Numbered from the stretch's first letter, positions 15,052 through 21,597 are shown. The stretch is DNA of 26,082 bases from Thermoplasmata archaeon (GCA_021823085.1 JAKAPG010000005.1:1-26082), one strand, 5' to 3'. A program made the numbers and translations. The notes: generated from the letters alone by a model not told the origin.

Positions 15052-16167
15052 ATGGCAGATCGGTCGCTTATCCGCTTCCCGGCGATCGGGCTGGCCCTCG
15101 TCGCGCTCGCGCTTGGCCTATGGGCCGGACTCGACCTGATCGGCTGGAGTCTCTTCGTCCCCACCCCGGCCCTCCCCGGGTCCCACGGGGTCCTGATGGT
15201 CAACGGAGTCCTCGCGAGTCTCATCGGGATCGAACGGGCGGTCGCGCTGGGCCGTCGGGCATTCTACCTCGCACCTCTGCTCACGGCGATCGGTGGCATC
15301 TCCCTCGTCGTCTCGGGGAATCCCCTGCTCGCCTTCCCGTTGGTGACGATCGGGACGCTGGTGCTCCTGGCGGCGTTCGCGGTGATCCTAAAGCGGCAGC
15401 CCGCACTCTTTACGGCGGTCCAGTTCCTCGGCGCGCTAGCTCTGCTGGGCGGGAACCTGCTCGGGGGGTATGGCCTCGGCATCCCCTACTTGATCCCCTG
15501 GTGGGCCTCGTTTCTCGTCCTCCTCACCGCCGCAGAGCGGCTCGAGCTGACCCGGTTGCGTCGTCTGTCGGCGCTGGACCGGTTAACCTTCGTGATCCCA
15601 GTGCTGCTCGCGGTGGTCGGGTGCGTTCAGTCCATCTTCGCGTTCGCATCGGGGTTCTTCATCGCGGCCTCTGGCTGGCTCCTCCTCGGGGTCTGGTTGT
15701 TGTTCCACGACATCGCCTATCGGAACCTCTCGCGCCCGGGGCTCCCGCGGTTCACGGCGGTCTGCCTGTTGAGCGGCTACGTCTGGCTCGTGCTGGGCGG
15801 GGCCATCGTGTGGACGAACGGTGGTTGGCTCGTGGGTCTCTCCTACGACGCGGGGCTCCATGCCTTGTTCTTGGGATTCGTCCTCTCGATGGTCTTCGCG
15901 CATGCGCCAATCATCCTGCCGGCCGTACTCGGAAAACCGTTCCCGTTCGCTCGTCCGCTCTACGTGCCGGTCGCGATACTCCATGCCTCCCTCGCCGTTC
16001 GCGTCGGCGCGGACCTGCTCGGTCTGCAGATCCTCCGGGAATGGGGCGGCCTGTTCAACGTCGTGGCGATCGTGCTGTTCGGCCTTCTCCTGCTGGCGAG
16101 CTACCTTCACGATTCCTCCCCGCTTCGCACGGCGTATCGGACGGACGCCTCCGGATTCTATCCGTAG
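15052..16167 (+). CDS. nnrS: NnrS-family heme/copper membrane protein
   Basis: This 371-residue protein has about 11-12 membrane helices. It shows NnrS hallmarks: 'GSHGVLMVNGVLASLIGIER' near the N-terminus, 'DAGLHALFLGFVLSMVFAHA' followed by 'PIILPAVLGK', and 'AILHASLAVRVGADLLG'. The conserved histidines in these helices are proposed to bind heme and copper. In bacteria NnrS protects cells against nitric oxide, in particular by limiting iron-nitrosyl damage. Here it follows DUF2249 and sits in a cluster with hemerythrins and an Fe-S assembly-like protein, which supports the same role. ATG 15052 is used; an ATG at 15043 is out of frame. It converges on the SufT-like gene. Confidence 0.85.
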   Translation: MADRSLIRFPAIGLALVALALGLWAGLDLIGWSLFVPTPALPGSHGVLMVNGVLASLIGIERAVALGRRAFYLAPLLTAIGGISLVVSGNPLLAFPLVTIGTLVLLAAFAVILKRQPALFTAVQFLGALALLGGNLLGGYGLGIPYLIPWWASFLVLLTAAERLELTRLRRLSALDRLTFVIPVLLAVVGCVQSIFAFASGFFIAASGWLLLGVWLLFHDIAYRNLSRPGLPRFTAVCLLSGYVWLVLGGAIVWTNGGWLVGLSYDAGLHALFLGFVLSMVFAHAPIILPAVLGKPFPFARPLYVPVAILHASLAVRVGADLLGLQILREWGGLFNVVAIVLFGLLLLASYLHDSSPLRTAYRTDASGFYP

Positions 16168-16235
16168 GGTCCGCGGCGTGCACCCCTCGGGTGCGACCGG
16201 TCAGGGGATTGGACCCTAGGCGAGCCGGAGCCCGC

Positions 16236-16901
16236 TCAGGCGTAGCCGAACCGGCGCCTCGCTGCCTCGCTCATCTTCTCGGGTCCCCAGGGCGGCTCCC
16301 AGACGATACGGACCTCGGCGTCCCGAATCCCCGGGATCCCCACCGCGACCCGCTTCACCTCGCCCTCGAGCATCCCCGCCACTGGGCATCCCGGGCTGGT
16401 CACCGTCATCCGGACGAGGACTTTGTCCTTCGCCGGCCATTCGATCCCGTAGATGAGGCCGAGGTCGACGATGTTGATCGGAATCTCGGGGTCGTACACC
16501 CGGTGGAGCGCTTCCAGGAGCGGTGCCTCGCGAGGATCGACGGAACCCTGGATCCTCGAGGGTTCCGACGCCGCCCCTGTACGGTCCAGGGGTCGGAGGC
16601 GAGGCCCCTCGACCGAAAAGCTTCCCGGCGCGGAGGGGGAAGATGGGGGATGGTAGTCGATGGTCCCCCCATCCATATACGGACGGCTCTCCGGATCGAG
16701 TACCAGCCGAGCCGGTCCGAACTCGAGCACTTCCTCCCCGAACCGCGGCTGGACGAGGTACATCTGCACGGTCGGCGGTGTTCCGGGAAGGATGCGGAGG
16801 CGGACGACGGCCGGGGTCGGGTGCCGCGCGATCGCGCTCCCGATCGCCTCCTGAGCGGAGGGCGACACACGGAATGTCGGGGTCGGCTCGACGGTCGCCA
16901 T
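16236..16901 (-). CDS. A-type (HesB/IscA-like) + DUF59 (SufT/MIP18-like) fusion protein
   Basis: The C-terminal ~100 of 221 residues form a DUF59 domain: 'LLEALHRVYDPEIPINIVDL', 'VRMTVTSPGCPVAGMLEGEV' with the conserved Cys, and the end motif 'WEPPWGPEKMSEAARRRFGY'. DUF59 proteins help assemble or deliver Fe-S clusters. The N-terminal ~75 residues look like an A-type carrier ('FRVSPSAQEAIGSAI' to 'LVLDPESRPYMDGGTIDYHP'), but the three cluster-binding cysteines are absent. This half is therefore probably a binding platform rather than a carrier. A Pro/Ser-rich linker joins them. ATG 16901 is preferred over TTG 16913. A CCGAA-N4-TTCGG site lies 48 bp upstream; the gene is divergent from the FNR-type reductase. 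Confidence 0.8.
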   Translation of the reverse strand: MATVEPTPTFRVSPSAQEAIGSAIARHPTPAVVRLRILPGTPPTVQMYLVQPRFGEEVLEFGPARLVLDPESRPYMDGGTIDYHPPSSPSAPGSFSVEGPRLRPLDRTGAASEPSRIQGSVDPREAPLLEALHRVYDPEIPINIVDLGLIYGIEWPAKDKVLVRMTVTSPGCPVAGMLEGEVKRVAVGIPGIRDAEVRIVWEPPWGPEKMSEAARRRFGYA

Positions 16902-16948
16902 CGCCGTATCCAAAGAGCAAACGTTCGCGGCTGCACTACAGTATGTCC

Positions 16949-16962
16949 CCGAAACCGTTCGG
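16949..16962. promoter_or_regulatory. CCGAA-N4-TTCGG dyad, site 4
   Basis: CCGAA ACCG TTCGG lies between two divergent genes, 48 bp from the SufT-like ATG (16901) and 53 bp from an in-frame ATG of the reductase (17015). It overlaps the alternative reductase start at 16943, which argues against that start. Confidence 0.65.
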
Positions 16963-17014
16963 TGGGGGGCTTACCCTATTGTCGGAGCTAGTCGGGCATC
17001 CGAGATGGAAGGGT

Positions 17015-17944
17015 ATGCGGCTTCTCGACGCAGGGCAGGGACGATACCACGCCGAAGCGGCGTCGGGCGACGGGACGGAAGTCATGGGTGGATGCGGTAT
17101 GGGCTCCACCCGAGGTGAACCGGAGGTGGCGCATGGACCGGCCTCGACTGGCGACCCTCCTTCGGAGGCGGCCGCATCCGACCGGCCGGCGGAGCCCGCG
17201 TCGGCCCCGGAGCGTCCCCGGCTGCGTCGGTTGACCCTCGAGTCGAACACCGAGATCGCCCCGTCGATCTACGTTCTCACTTGGAAGCTCCCGGAGGAGG
17301 ATCCAATCACCTTCGCCCCGGGTCAATACGTGACCTTCTACCTGAAGCGCGACGGACGATCGCTGACCCGATCGTACTCGATCTTCTCCTCGGCCCGTCG
17401 GCACGACCGCCTCTCGCTGCTGATCAAGAAGGTTCCCCAGGGCTTTGGGTCCCACTACCTCACGGCCCTCGATCCGCTGCGGACCCCAACGTTGTCGGTC
17501 TTGGCCCCGCTGGGCCGCTTCGTGCTGCACGATCCGGAGGGGCGCACGATGGTGCTCGTGGCCACCGGCGTCGGGGTCGCCCCGTTCCTTCCGATGCTCG
17601 AGCGCCTGCACGACAAGCATCCCGACACCCCGGTCTCGTTGTTCTGCGGCACGCGCTTCCGGGAGGAGTTCGTCGACCGCCCCTTCTTCGAACTCCTCGA
17701 AAGGGAGTGGCCGAACTTCCGCTTCGTCCCGGTCCTCTCGCGTCCCCCCGAGGACGGCTCCTGGAACGGCGCGGTCGGCCACGTGGAGGAGGCGCTGCGC
17801 GCGCATTTTCCCGACCTCTCGGGCGCGGACGTCTATCTCTGCGGAGCGAACCGCATGGTCAACGAGACGCAGGGCCTCGCGCTCGAACTCGGCGCGAAGA
17901 AGGATAGGATCTTCGTCGATCGCTGGGGCGAGCACGCCGATTAG
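17015..17944 (+). CDS. FAD/NAD(P)-binding reductase of the ferredoxin-NADP reductase family
   Basis: The folded part starts near 17221. It has an FAD domain with 'FAPGQYVTFYLKRDG' and 'LTRSYSIFSS' (the RxYS flavin motif), then an NAD(P) domain with 'MVLVATGVGVAPFLPML' (nucleotide loop), 'SLFCGTRFREEF', and 'DVYLCGANRMV', with the usual CGxx end motif. No [2Fe-2S] domain is attached. It would pass electrons between NAD(P)H and a carrier such as the nearby ferredoxin, a hemerythrin or a heme protein. The start is uncertain: ATG 17015 is chosen because it has GGAAGGGT upstream and sits 53 bp from the dyad; ATGs at 16943, 17084 and 17099 are alternatives. The first ~70 residues are low-complexity. 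It is followed by the broken DsbA-like gene. Confidence 0.85.
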   Translation: MRLLDAGQGRYHAEAASGDGTEVMGGCGMGSTRGEPEVAHGPASTGDPPSEAAASDRPAEPASAPERPRLRRLTLESNTEIAPSIYVLTWKLPEEDPITFAPGQYVTFYLKRDGRSLTRSYSIFSSARRHDRLSLLIKKVPQGFGSHYLTALDPLRTPTLSVLAPLGRFVLHDPEGRTMVLVATGVGVAPFLPMLERLHDKHPDTPVSLFCGTRFREEFVDRPFFELLEREWPNFRFVPVLSRPPEDGSWNGAVGHVEEALRAHFPDLSGADVYLCGANRMVNETQGLALELGAKKDRIFVDRWGEHAD

Positions 17945-18275
17945 CCGGCGGTCCCGTCCCCCGGACCCCGGAAGCATCACAGGCCCGTTCCTTCCACCGG
18001 CCGCACCGGCGCAAGGGGTACGGGTCTTCGGTCGTGAACGGACGACCATCGGTCCAATCCCCGGATCCTCCGCTCGGGCCGAGCGTTATGCCCCGGATGG
18101 CCACCAAGGGGTGTCCCCCGTAACGATGCAGGGCCCGTTCTCGCTGACGCCGACCTTCGCTTCCTTCTCGGCCATCGACCACCGCGACGATACCTCGCTT
18201 CACGAAGCGAACGGAAGGGCCTTCGCGGTCGACACCAAGAAGAAGCGATGGTGGCTGGCGGCGACGGAGAAGCCC
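17945..18275 (+). other. 331-bp stretch before the DsbA-like gene
   Basis: No separate gene was recognised. The frame of the DsbA-like gene is open through here, and an in-frame ATG at 18126 would add 50 residues without recognisable features, so an N-terminal extension is possible. Confidence 0.35.
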
Positions 18276-18815
18276 ATGGTCGATGAATTGCTGCCGGAAC
18301 TGATCCTACCGATCGAGGAACGGGACCATTGCCCCGGCACGCCCGGGGCTCGTTATCAACCGGTCGAGTACGGGGACTACGAGTGCCCGCACTGCGCGCA
18401 GGTCGAGCCCATCGTTCACGAGTTGCTCCGGGAACTCGAGGGCGAGATCTGATTTGCGTTCCGTCAGCATCCGCAGCCGAAGATCCGCCCGCACGCCGTA
18501 CGCGCAGCGGAGGTCGCTGAGGCCGCGGGCGAACAGGCGAAGTTCTGGCTGATGCACAATCGGCTGTTCCAGCACCAGGAGCAACTCTCCGAGAAACTCT
18601 ACCAACGCCTCGCGCGGGAACTTCCTCTCGACATGCCGACCTTCGAGCGGGACCTCGCCTCCGGCGCTCCCGAGCGTCACGTCGCGGAGGACGGGGAGAG
18701 CGCCGAGGAGGACGGAGTGGGAGACACGCCCACGTTCTTCGTCAACGGTCGGATGCACGAGGGACCGTACGAGTTTCGACCACTCCTCGATGCACTGCGC
18801 GCCCACCGACCATGA
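18276..18815 (+). pseudogene. DsbA/thioredoxin-fold oxidoreductase broken by an in-frame TGA
   Basis: The frame encodes a DsbA-family protein. It has 'PVEYGDYECPHCAQVEPIVH' with the CPHC redox motif, then 'ELLRELEGEI', then TGA (18450-18452). The same frame continues as 'FAFRQHPQPKIRPHAVRAAE', a helical insertion domain, and the cis-Pro loop 'GDTPTFFVNGRMHEGPYEF'. Both halves together give a normal-length protein of about 179 codons with a single stop. The residue at the stop is usually a basic or aliphatic one in relatives, so a CGA-to-TGA change is the simplest history. There is no frameshift. It may be a recent nonsense mutation, a sequencing error or, much less likely, recoding. ATG 18276 is the best start. 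It follows the FNR-type gene on the same strand. Confidence 0.8.
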
Positions 18816-19140
18816 CGGATCGGGATCGCCGGAACGCTCCCGGAGCCGGGGCCACGAGCACCCGGAACCCCGGTGTTTCTCCCACCTCGACGGTCGGAAC
18901 GTCCTCGGTACGGACGGAGTTGCCCGGGAAGACCGACGTCCCGCCCACGCATCCCGGTCCGTTCAGCACGTGGGCGACCTCGCGCCGGCCGAGACCGCAC
19001 GACCTCTGAGGCGATCCCCCCTCCGTCCCCGTGAGCTTCGGATCGGTCGTCTCGAGACCCCGTGGGGATTGCGGTCCCACTACGTAGCGAATGCAGGCGC
19101 CGTTCTACAGCGGCTGCCGGTCCGGTGGATGTACGATTCG
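18816..19140 (+). other. 325-bp stretch between the DsbA-like pseudogene and repeat copy 1
   Basis: A 65-codon frame starts with an ATGA overlap at 18812 but is Thr/Pro/Arg-rich with no domain. Minus-strand frames are likewise unconvincing. No RNA gene was recognised. The last three bases before the repeat (TCG) join its first bases to make TCGGAGT, matching the start of the tRNA-Met gene. Confidence 0.35.
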
Positions 19141-19318
19141 GAGTCAGGACTCCACCGATCAGAGAGAGGGAAGGTACGCGGCCCTCGAGTGGGTTTCATC
19201 GCCAGAGGATGTGGACTTCCGGCCGGAGCCTCGTATCTCAAGACTGCCGCGGAAGCGCCGGTTCACGAGGCGGGGCCGGACCTACGGCGCCCGTCGCGCG
19301 CGTCACCTCACTGCGTTG
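19141..19318 (+). repeat. 178-nt direct repeat, copy 1
   Basis: By eye it aligns with 21903-22080 over all 178 positions without indels and with about 18 mismatches (~90% identity). It opens with a small dyad (GAGTC-AG-GACTC) and ends CACTGCGTTG. It has no terminal inverted repeats and encodes no recognised protein; mismatches fall at all codon positions. The tRNA-Met fragment begins at the very next base. Confidence 0.9.
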
Positions 19319-19404
19319 GGTAGAGCACGGGGCTCATAGCGCGGCGCAAGACGCGCGCCGCGGGAGAGATCCTGGGATCGGGGGTTCAAATCCTCCCTCC
19401 GACA
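19319..19404 (+). pseudogene. 5'-truncated tRNA-Met (CAU) copy with intron
   Basis: It matches bases 5178-5263 of the intact tRNA-Met over 86 positions with no indels and four substitutions. It contains part of the D loop, the anticodon arm with CAT, the intron hairpin, the T arm and the 3' acceptor strand. The first 18 nt (5' acceptor strand and D-stem 5' strand) are missing and replaced by repeat copy 1, so a normal cloverleaf cannot form. The two stem changes keep wobble pairing (A-U to G-U, G-C to G-U), one falls in the intron loop and one in the variable loop. Confidence 0.85.
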
Positions 19405-19644
19405 CGTCCATTCGGATTCGAACCCGAACCATTGACGAATTCTCGGAGAAGGAGCAGTTCTCGGCGGAGTTGTGTTACCATCTCTGGTGAAAATCCGCTG
19501 GCAGCGGCTCCGTCTGCGCTCCCCTTCACTGGAGACCATCGCATCTACAGGCCAACCGAGATGAACCGGCACGAGCGCCAGCGGTTCGGTTTCCGCCCCC
19601 GGAAGCGTGGGTCTCAAGGCCGGCCGTCTGCCCCCAAGGGTCAA

Positions 19645-19680
19645 GTTCACTTGTACGGACTTATGTTTAATCTAGTGAAC
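19645..19680. promoter_or_regulatory. Inverted repeat with AT-rich core before the MNT gene
   Basis: GTTCACT (19645-19651) and AGTGAAC (19674-19680) are perfect inverted arms around a 22-nt AT-rich core (TTATGTTTAATC). They end directly at the ATG of the antitoxin-like gene. This looks like a promoter-operator, consistent with autoregulation by the wHTH antitoxin. Confidence 0.5.
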
Positions 19681-20354
19681 ATGCGATTCACGCACCTTCT
19701 CGACGACCTGTTCGGGAGCCCCATTCGACTCGGAGCTCTCCGTATCTTGGCGCGTTCGCCCACGGGAGGGTTTACCGGAAGGGAGCTCGCACGAATGTGC
19801 GGCCGCTCGCCGGCCCGATGATCTCGGCGCTCGGATCGCTCGAGGAAACGGGCGTAATCAACCGCCGGGTGGTGGACCGAGCCCATGTGTGGCGCCTGTC
19901 CACCGAGCATGTCCTCGCAAAGCGGCTTTCCGCCCTCTTTGAACTAGAGTCGGACTCGATGGAGGCGCTAAAGTCCGATCTCCGCGAAGCGGTGCGGGGC
20001 CTCCCGATCTGACGAGCCGTCTTGTTCGGTTCCATCGCGCGCGCGCAGGAGCGGCCAACCAGCGACATTGACTTCTTTGTCGAGGTGGACTCCGAAGCGG
20101 AGAAGACCCGTGTCGGAGGTGCCTTGAATGCGGCTGCCCCGAGACTTGCGCTGAGGTTCGGATATCGGATTTCTCCCTTGGTTCTTACCCGGGCGCAGAT
20201 TCGCAAACCGTCAACCCCCTCCCTCATCGAAAGCATCCTGCGGGAGGGAGAGAGAATGGACCGGTGGCGCGGGGTGCCGGTCGTGTCGCTGCCGTCAACA
20301 GGTCGAAAGCGGCGGTCTATCTCCGGAGAGCTGCTCGCACTCTGCTGGCGATGA
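19681..20354 (+). pseudogene. wHTH-MNT nucleotidyltransferase (HEPN antitoxin-type), broken by frameshift and stop
   Basis: Three pieces make one protein. Piece 1 (from ATG 19681) is 'MRFTHLLDDLFGSPIRLGAL' to 'RELARMCGRSP', a winged-helix start. A one-base loss in the CCGGC run near 19810 moves the frame to piece 2, 'MISALGSLEETGVINRRVVD', ending 'LREAVRGLPI' at a TGA (20010-20012). Piece 3 continues in the same frame: 'RAVLFGSIARAQERPTSDID' with 'DFFVEVD', the GS...DxD catalytic motif of minimal nucleotidyltransferases, to 20354. In MNT-HEPN systems this protein neutralises the HEPN RNase by nucleotidylation. The HEPN gene overlaps its end. Two lesions make it almost certainly inactive as a full-length protein, unless one comes from sequencing. 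Confidence 0.82.
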
Positions 20355-20671
20355 TGGAGGAGGCCGAGTCCACGTCCAACGGCGACGGAGTCGCCGTCAA
20401 CGGCATTCGGGCCGCGATCTCGTCTTGCGATGCCTTCACGGTAGCGAAACTTGGCCTTCGCTCCCGGGGGCAGAACCATCTGGAAGGGGTAAGTCTGATT
20501 TCCGGAATCCCTGCGGCCCCGGCGTCGACCCTGGCGACCCTGGTTCAGGGGGTGTTGGGCAAAAAAGCCGAAGTTGAGTATGGAGAACAAGAGGTCACGC
20601 TAGCGGCGGCCGCAAGGATCGCGCACTCCGTCCGGAACATCGGCACGTTGGTAACATCGATGCTCCGATAG
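20264..20671 (+). CDS. HEPN-domain protein (toxin-type)
   Basis: The 135-residue helical product fits the archaeal HEPN family paired with MNT: 'KAAVYLRRAARTLLAMMEEA', then 'VNGIRAAISSCDAFTVAKLG' and 'LRSRGQNHLEGVSLI'. The RSRGQNH stretch fits the R-x(4-6)-H RNase motif of HEPN toxins. A second helical hairpin follows ('AAAARIAHSVRNIGTLV'). GTG 20264 is the likely start and overlaps the MNT reading frame, as is typical for these cassettes. The gene has no internal stop, so the toxin appears intact while its antitoxin is broken. Possible explanations are an inactive toxin, another antitoxin elsewhere, or sequence error in the antitoxin. Confidence 0.75.
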   Translation: MARGAGRVAAVNRSKAAVYLRRAARTLLAMMEEAESTSNGDGVAVNGIRAAISSCDAFTVAKLGLRSRGQNHLEGVSLISGIPAAPASTLATLVQGVLGKKAEVEYGEQEVTLAAAARIAHSVRNIGTLVTSMLR

Positions 20672-20692
20672 GTGCTTGGCATCCACCGGTCT

Positions 20693-20840
20693 TCACCCAG
20701 GGGGAGGACCATGACCGAGCCCTCGCCGATCTCGTCCGATCCCCTCGTCCTGATAGATCCCTGTGCCCGAGAGCACGTAGTTCCTCGCCTTCTTCTCGTG
20801 ATGCGACTGCAGCACGGGTTCGTTCGGACGCGGTCGACTC
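20693..20840 (-). pseudogene. Cupin-domain remnant
   Basis: One minus-strand frame reads 'NEPVLQSHHEKKARNYVLSG' followed by 'TGIYQDEGI'. This resembles the HxH...E...YVLSG.G core of small cupins. The surrounding residues do not continue the fold, and the frame stops soon after at 20693; a neighbouring frame continues with 'GEDRWMPSTYRS'. It is best seen as a decayed cupin gene. The 304-bp stretch 20672-20975 holds nothing else I recognise. Confidence 0.35.
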
Positions 20841-20975
20841 GGTGACCTGTTCGTACGGGAGCCGAAGCCCCCACTGCGGGTCGGGAAGAGCACGCGGCCG
20901 GTTACCCGTTCCGGCTGCATCCCGGAAGAGACCGTGCGGACGATGCGGGACGCTGTCGGGGGTGCCACCGCCGTT

Positions 20976-21443
20976 TTACCCAGAAACCGGTGGGGTCGCC
21001 GGCGGGCGGACCCCCGACTCGATCCGGATCCCCTCGCGGATCGCTCCCGAAACGGTGCAGTAGTCCTCGAAGATCGCTACGGCGTGGTCGAACCGCTCGC
21101 GATCCTCTTCGTGAAGCGGTTCGGTCTCTATCGCGACCTCGAGGCGCAGCACGCGTAGCCGCCCTTTGGCGTTCCTTCCTACCTCGGCGCGCACGGTGGT
21201 GCGCAACGGCTTCGCCGGGACGTGCGCGCGTGCCAGGCTGTTGTAGAGCGTGGAGCTTAGGCAGTGCCCCACGGCCGCCGCCAGTGCCTGGGTCGGGCTC
21301 GGGCCCCTGTCCCCACCGATTGGAGGAGGCTCGTCGACCATCACGGGCCCGTACGGATGCCCCGGATAATGGAGGGAGAACTCGTACTTGTCCACCTGCT
21401 CGAGCTCGGCTTCGAGGGGGAGGGGGGACACCGTGGCTTGCAT
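20976..21443 (-). CDS. OsmC-family protein (peroxiredoxin-like)
   Basis: This 155-residue protein has the OsmC/Ohr layout. The two active-site cysteines are in 'AAAVGHCLSSTLYNSLARA' (residue ~60) and 'AIFEDYCTVSGAIREGI' (residue ~127). The 'GPSPTQALAAAVGHC' context is typical of OsmC. These enzymes reduce organic hydroperoxides, usually as cytoplasmic homodimers. ATG 21443 has a TATA-like box 22-34 bp upstream (21465-21477). It lies inside the repeat-bounded patch but appears intact, and is consistent with the oxidative-stress flavour of the region. Confidence 0.88.
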   Translation of the reverse strand: MQATVSPLPLEAELEQVDKYEFSLHYPGHPYGPVMVDEPPPIGGDRGPSPTQALAAAVGHCLSSTLYNSLARAHVPAKPLRTTVRAEVGRNAKGRLRVLRLEVAIETEPLHEEDRERFDHAVAIFEDYCTVSGAIREGIRIESGVRPPATPPVSG

Positions 21444-21464
21444 GGGGCCGCGAAGGAGCGCCGT

Positions 21465-21477
21465 GAGATTAGTCTAG
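21465..21477 (-). promoter_or_regulatory. TATA-like box for osmC-like gene
   Basis: Minus-strand CTAGACTAATCTC, 22-34 bp upstream of the ATG at 21443, in GC-rich DNA. It fits a leaderless archaeal promoter. Confidence 0.45.
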
Positions 21478-21597
21478 GGATACGATCCCATCGCAGTCAT
21501 GCTCGAGCGAGGGGAGGGGGGCCTCGAGCACGGCGAACGCTCGCCGTCTCGATCCCCGGCCCAACCTACTGGGTCGATCGGGCGCGGCGATCGGCGT

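Noticed and set aside
16943..17014. ATG 16943 as the start of the FNR-type reductase
   Set aside because: It would place the CCGAA-N4-TTCGG dyad and the probable promoter inside the coding region.
18812..19009. 65-codon frame with ATGA overlap after the DsbA-like gene
   Set aside because: Thr/Pro/Arg-rich, no domain, and the overlap follows a pseudogene; insufficient support.
19141..19404. Functional tRNA-Met with a very large D-arm intron
   Set aside because: The insert does not contain the missing GGCTCAGCCT needed to complete the D arm, and the length exceeds usual archaeal tRNA introns.
18450..20012. Two in-frame TGA codons as selenocysteine or stop-codon reassignment
   Set aside because: TGA serves as an ordinary stop at many intact genes here (for example 15000, 17-bp overlaps such as 12511-12513), and neither internal TGA is at a catalytic cysteine position. 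Point mutation or sequence error is simpler.
21109..21122. GTGAA-GCGG-TTCGG as a fifth copy of the regulon dyad
   Set aside because: The left arm has two mismatches to CCGAA and the site lies inside the OsmC coding sequence.
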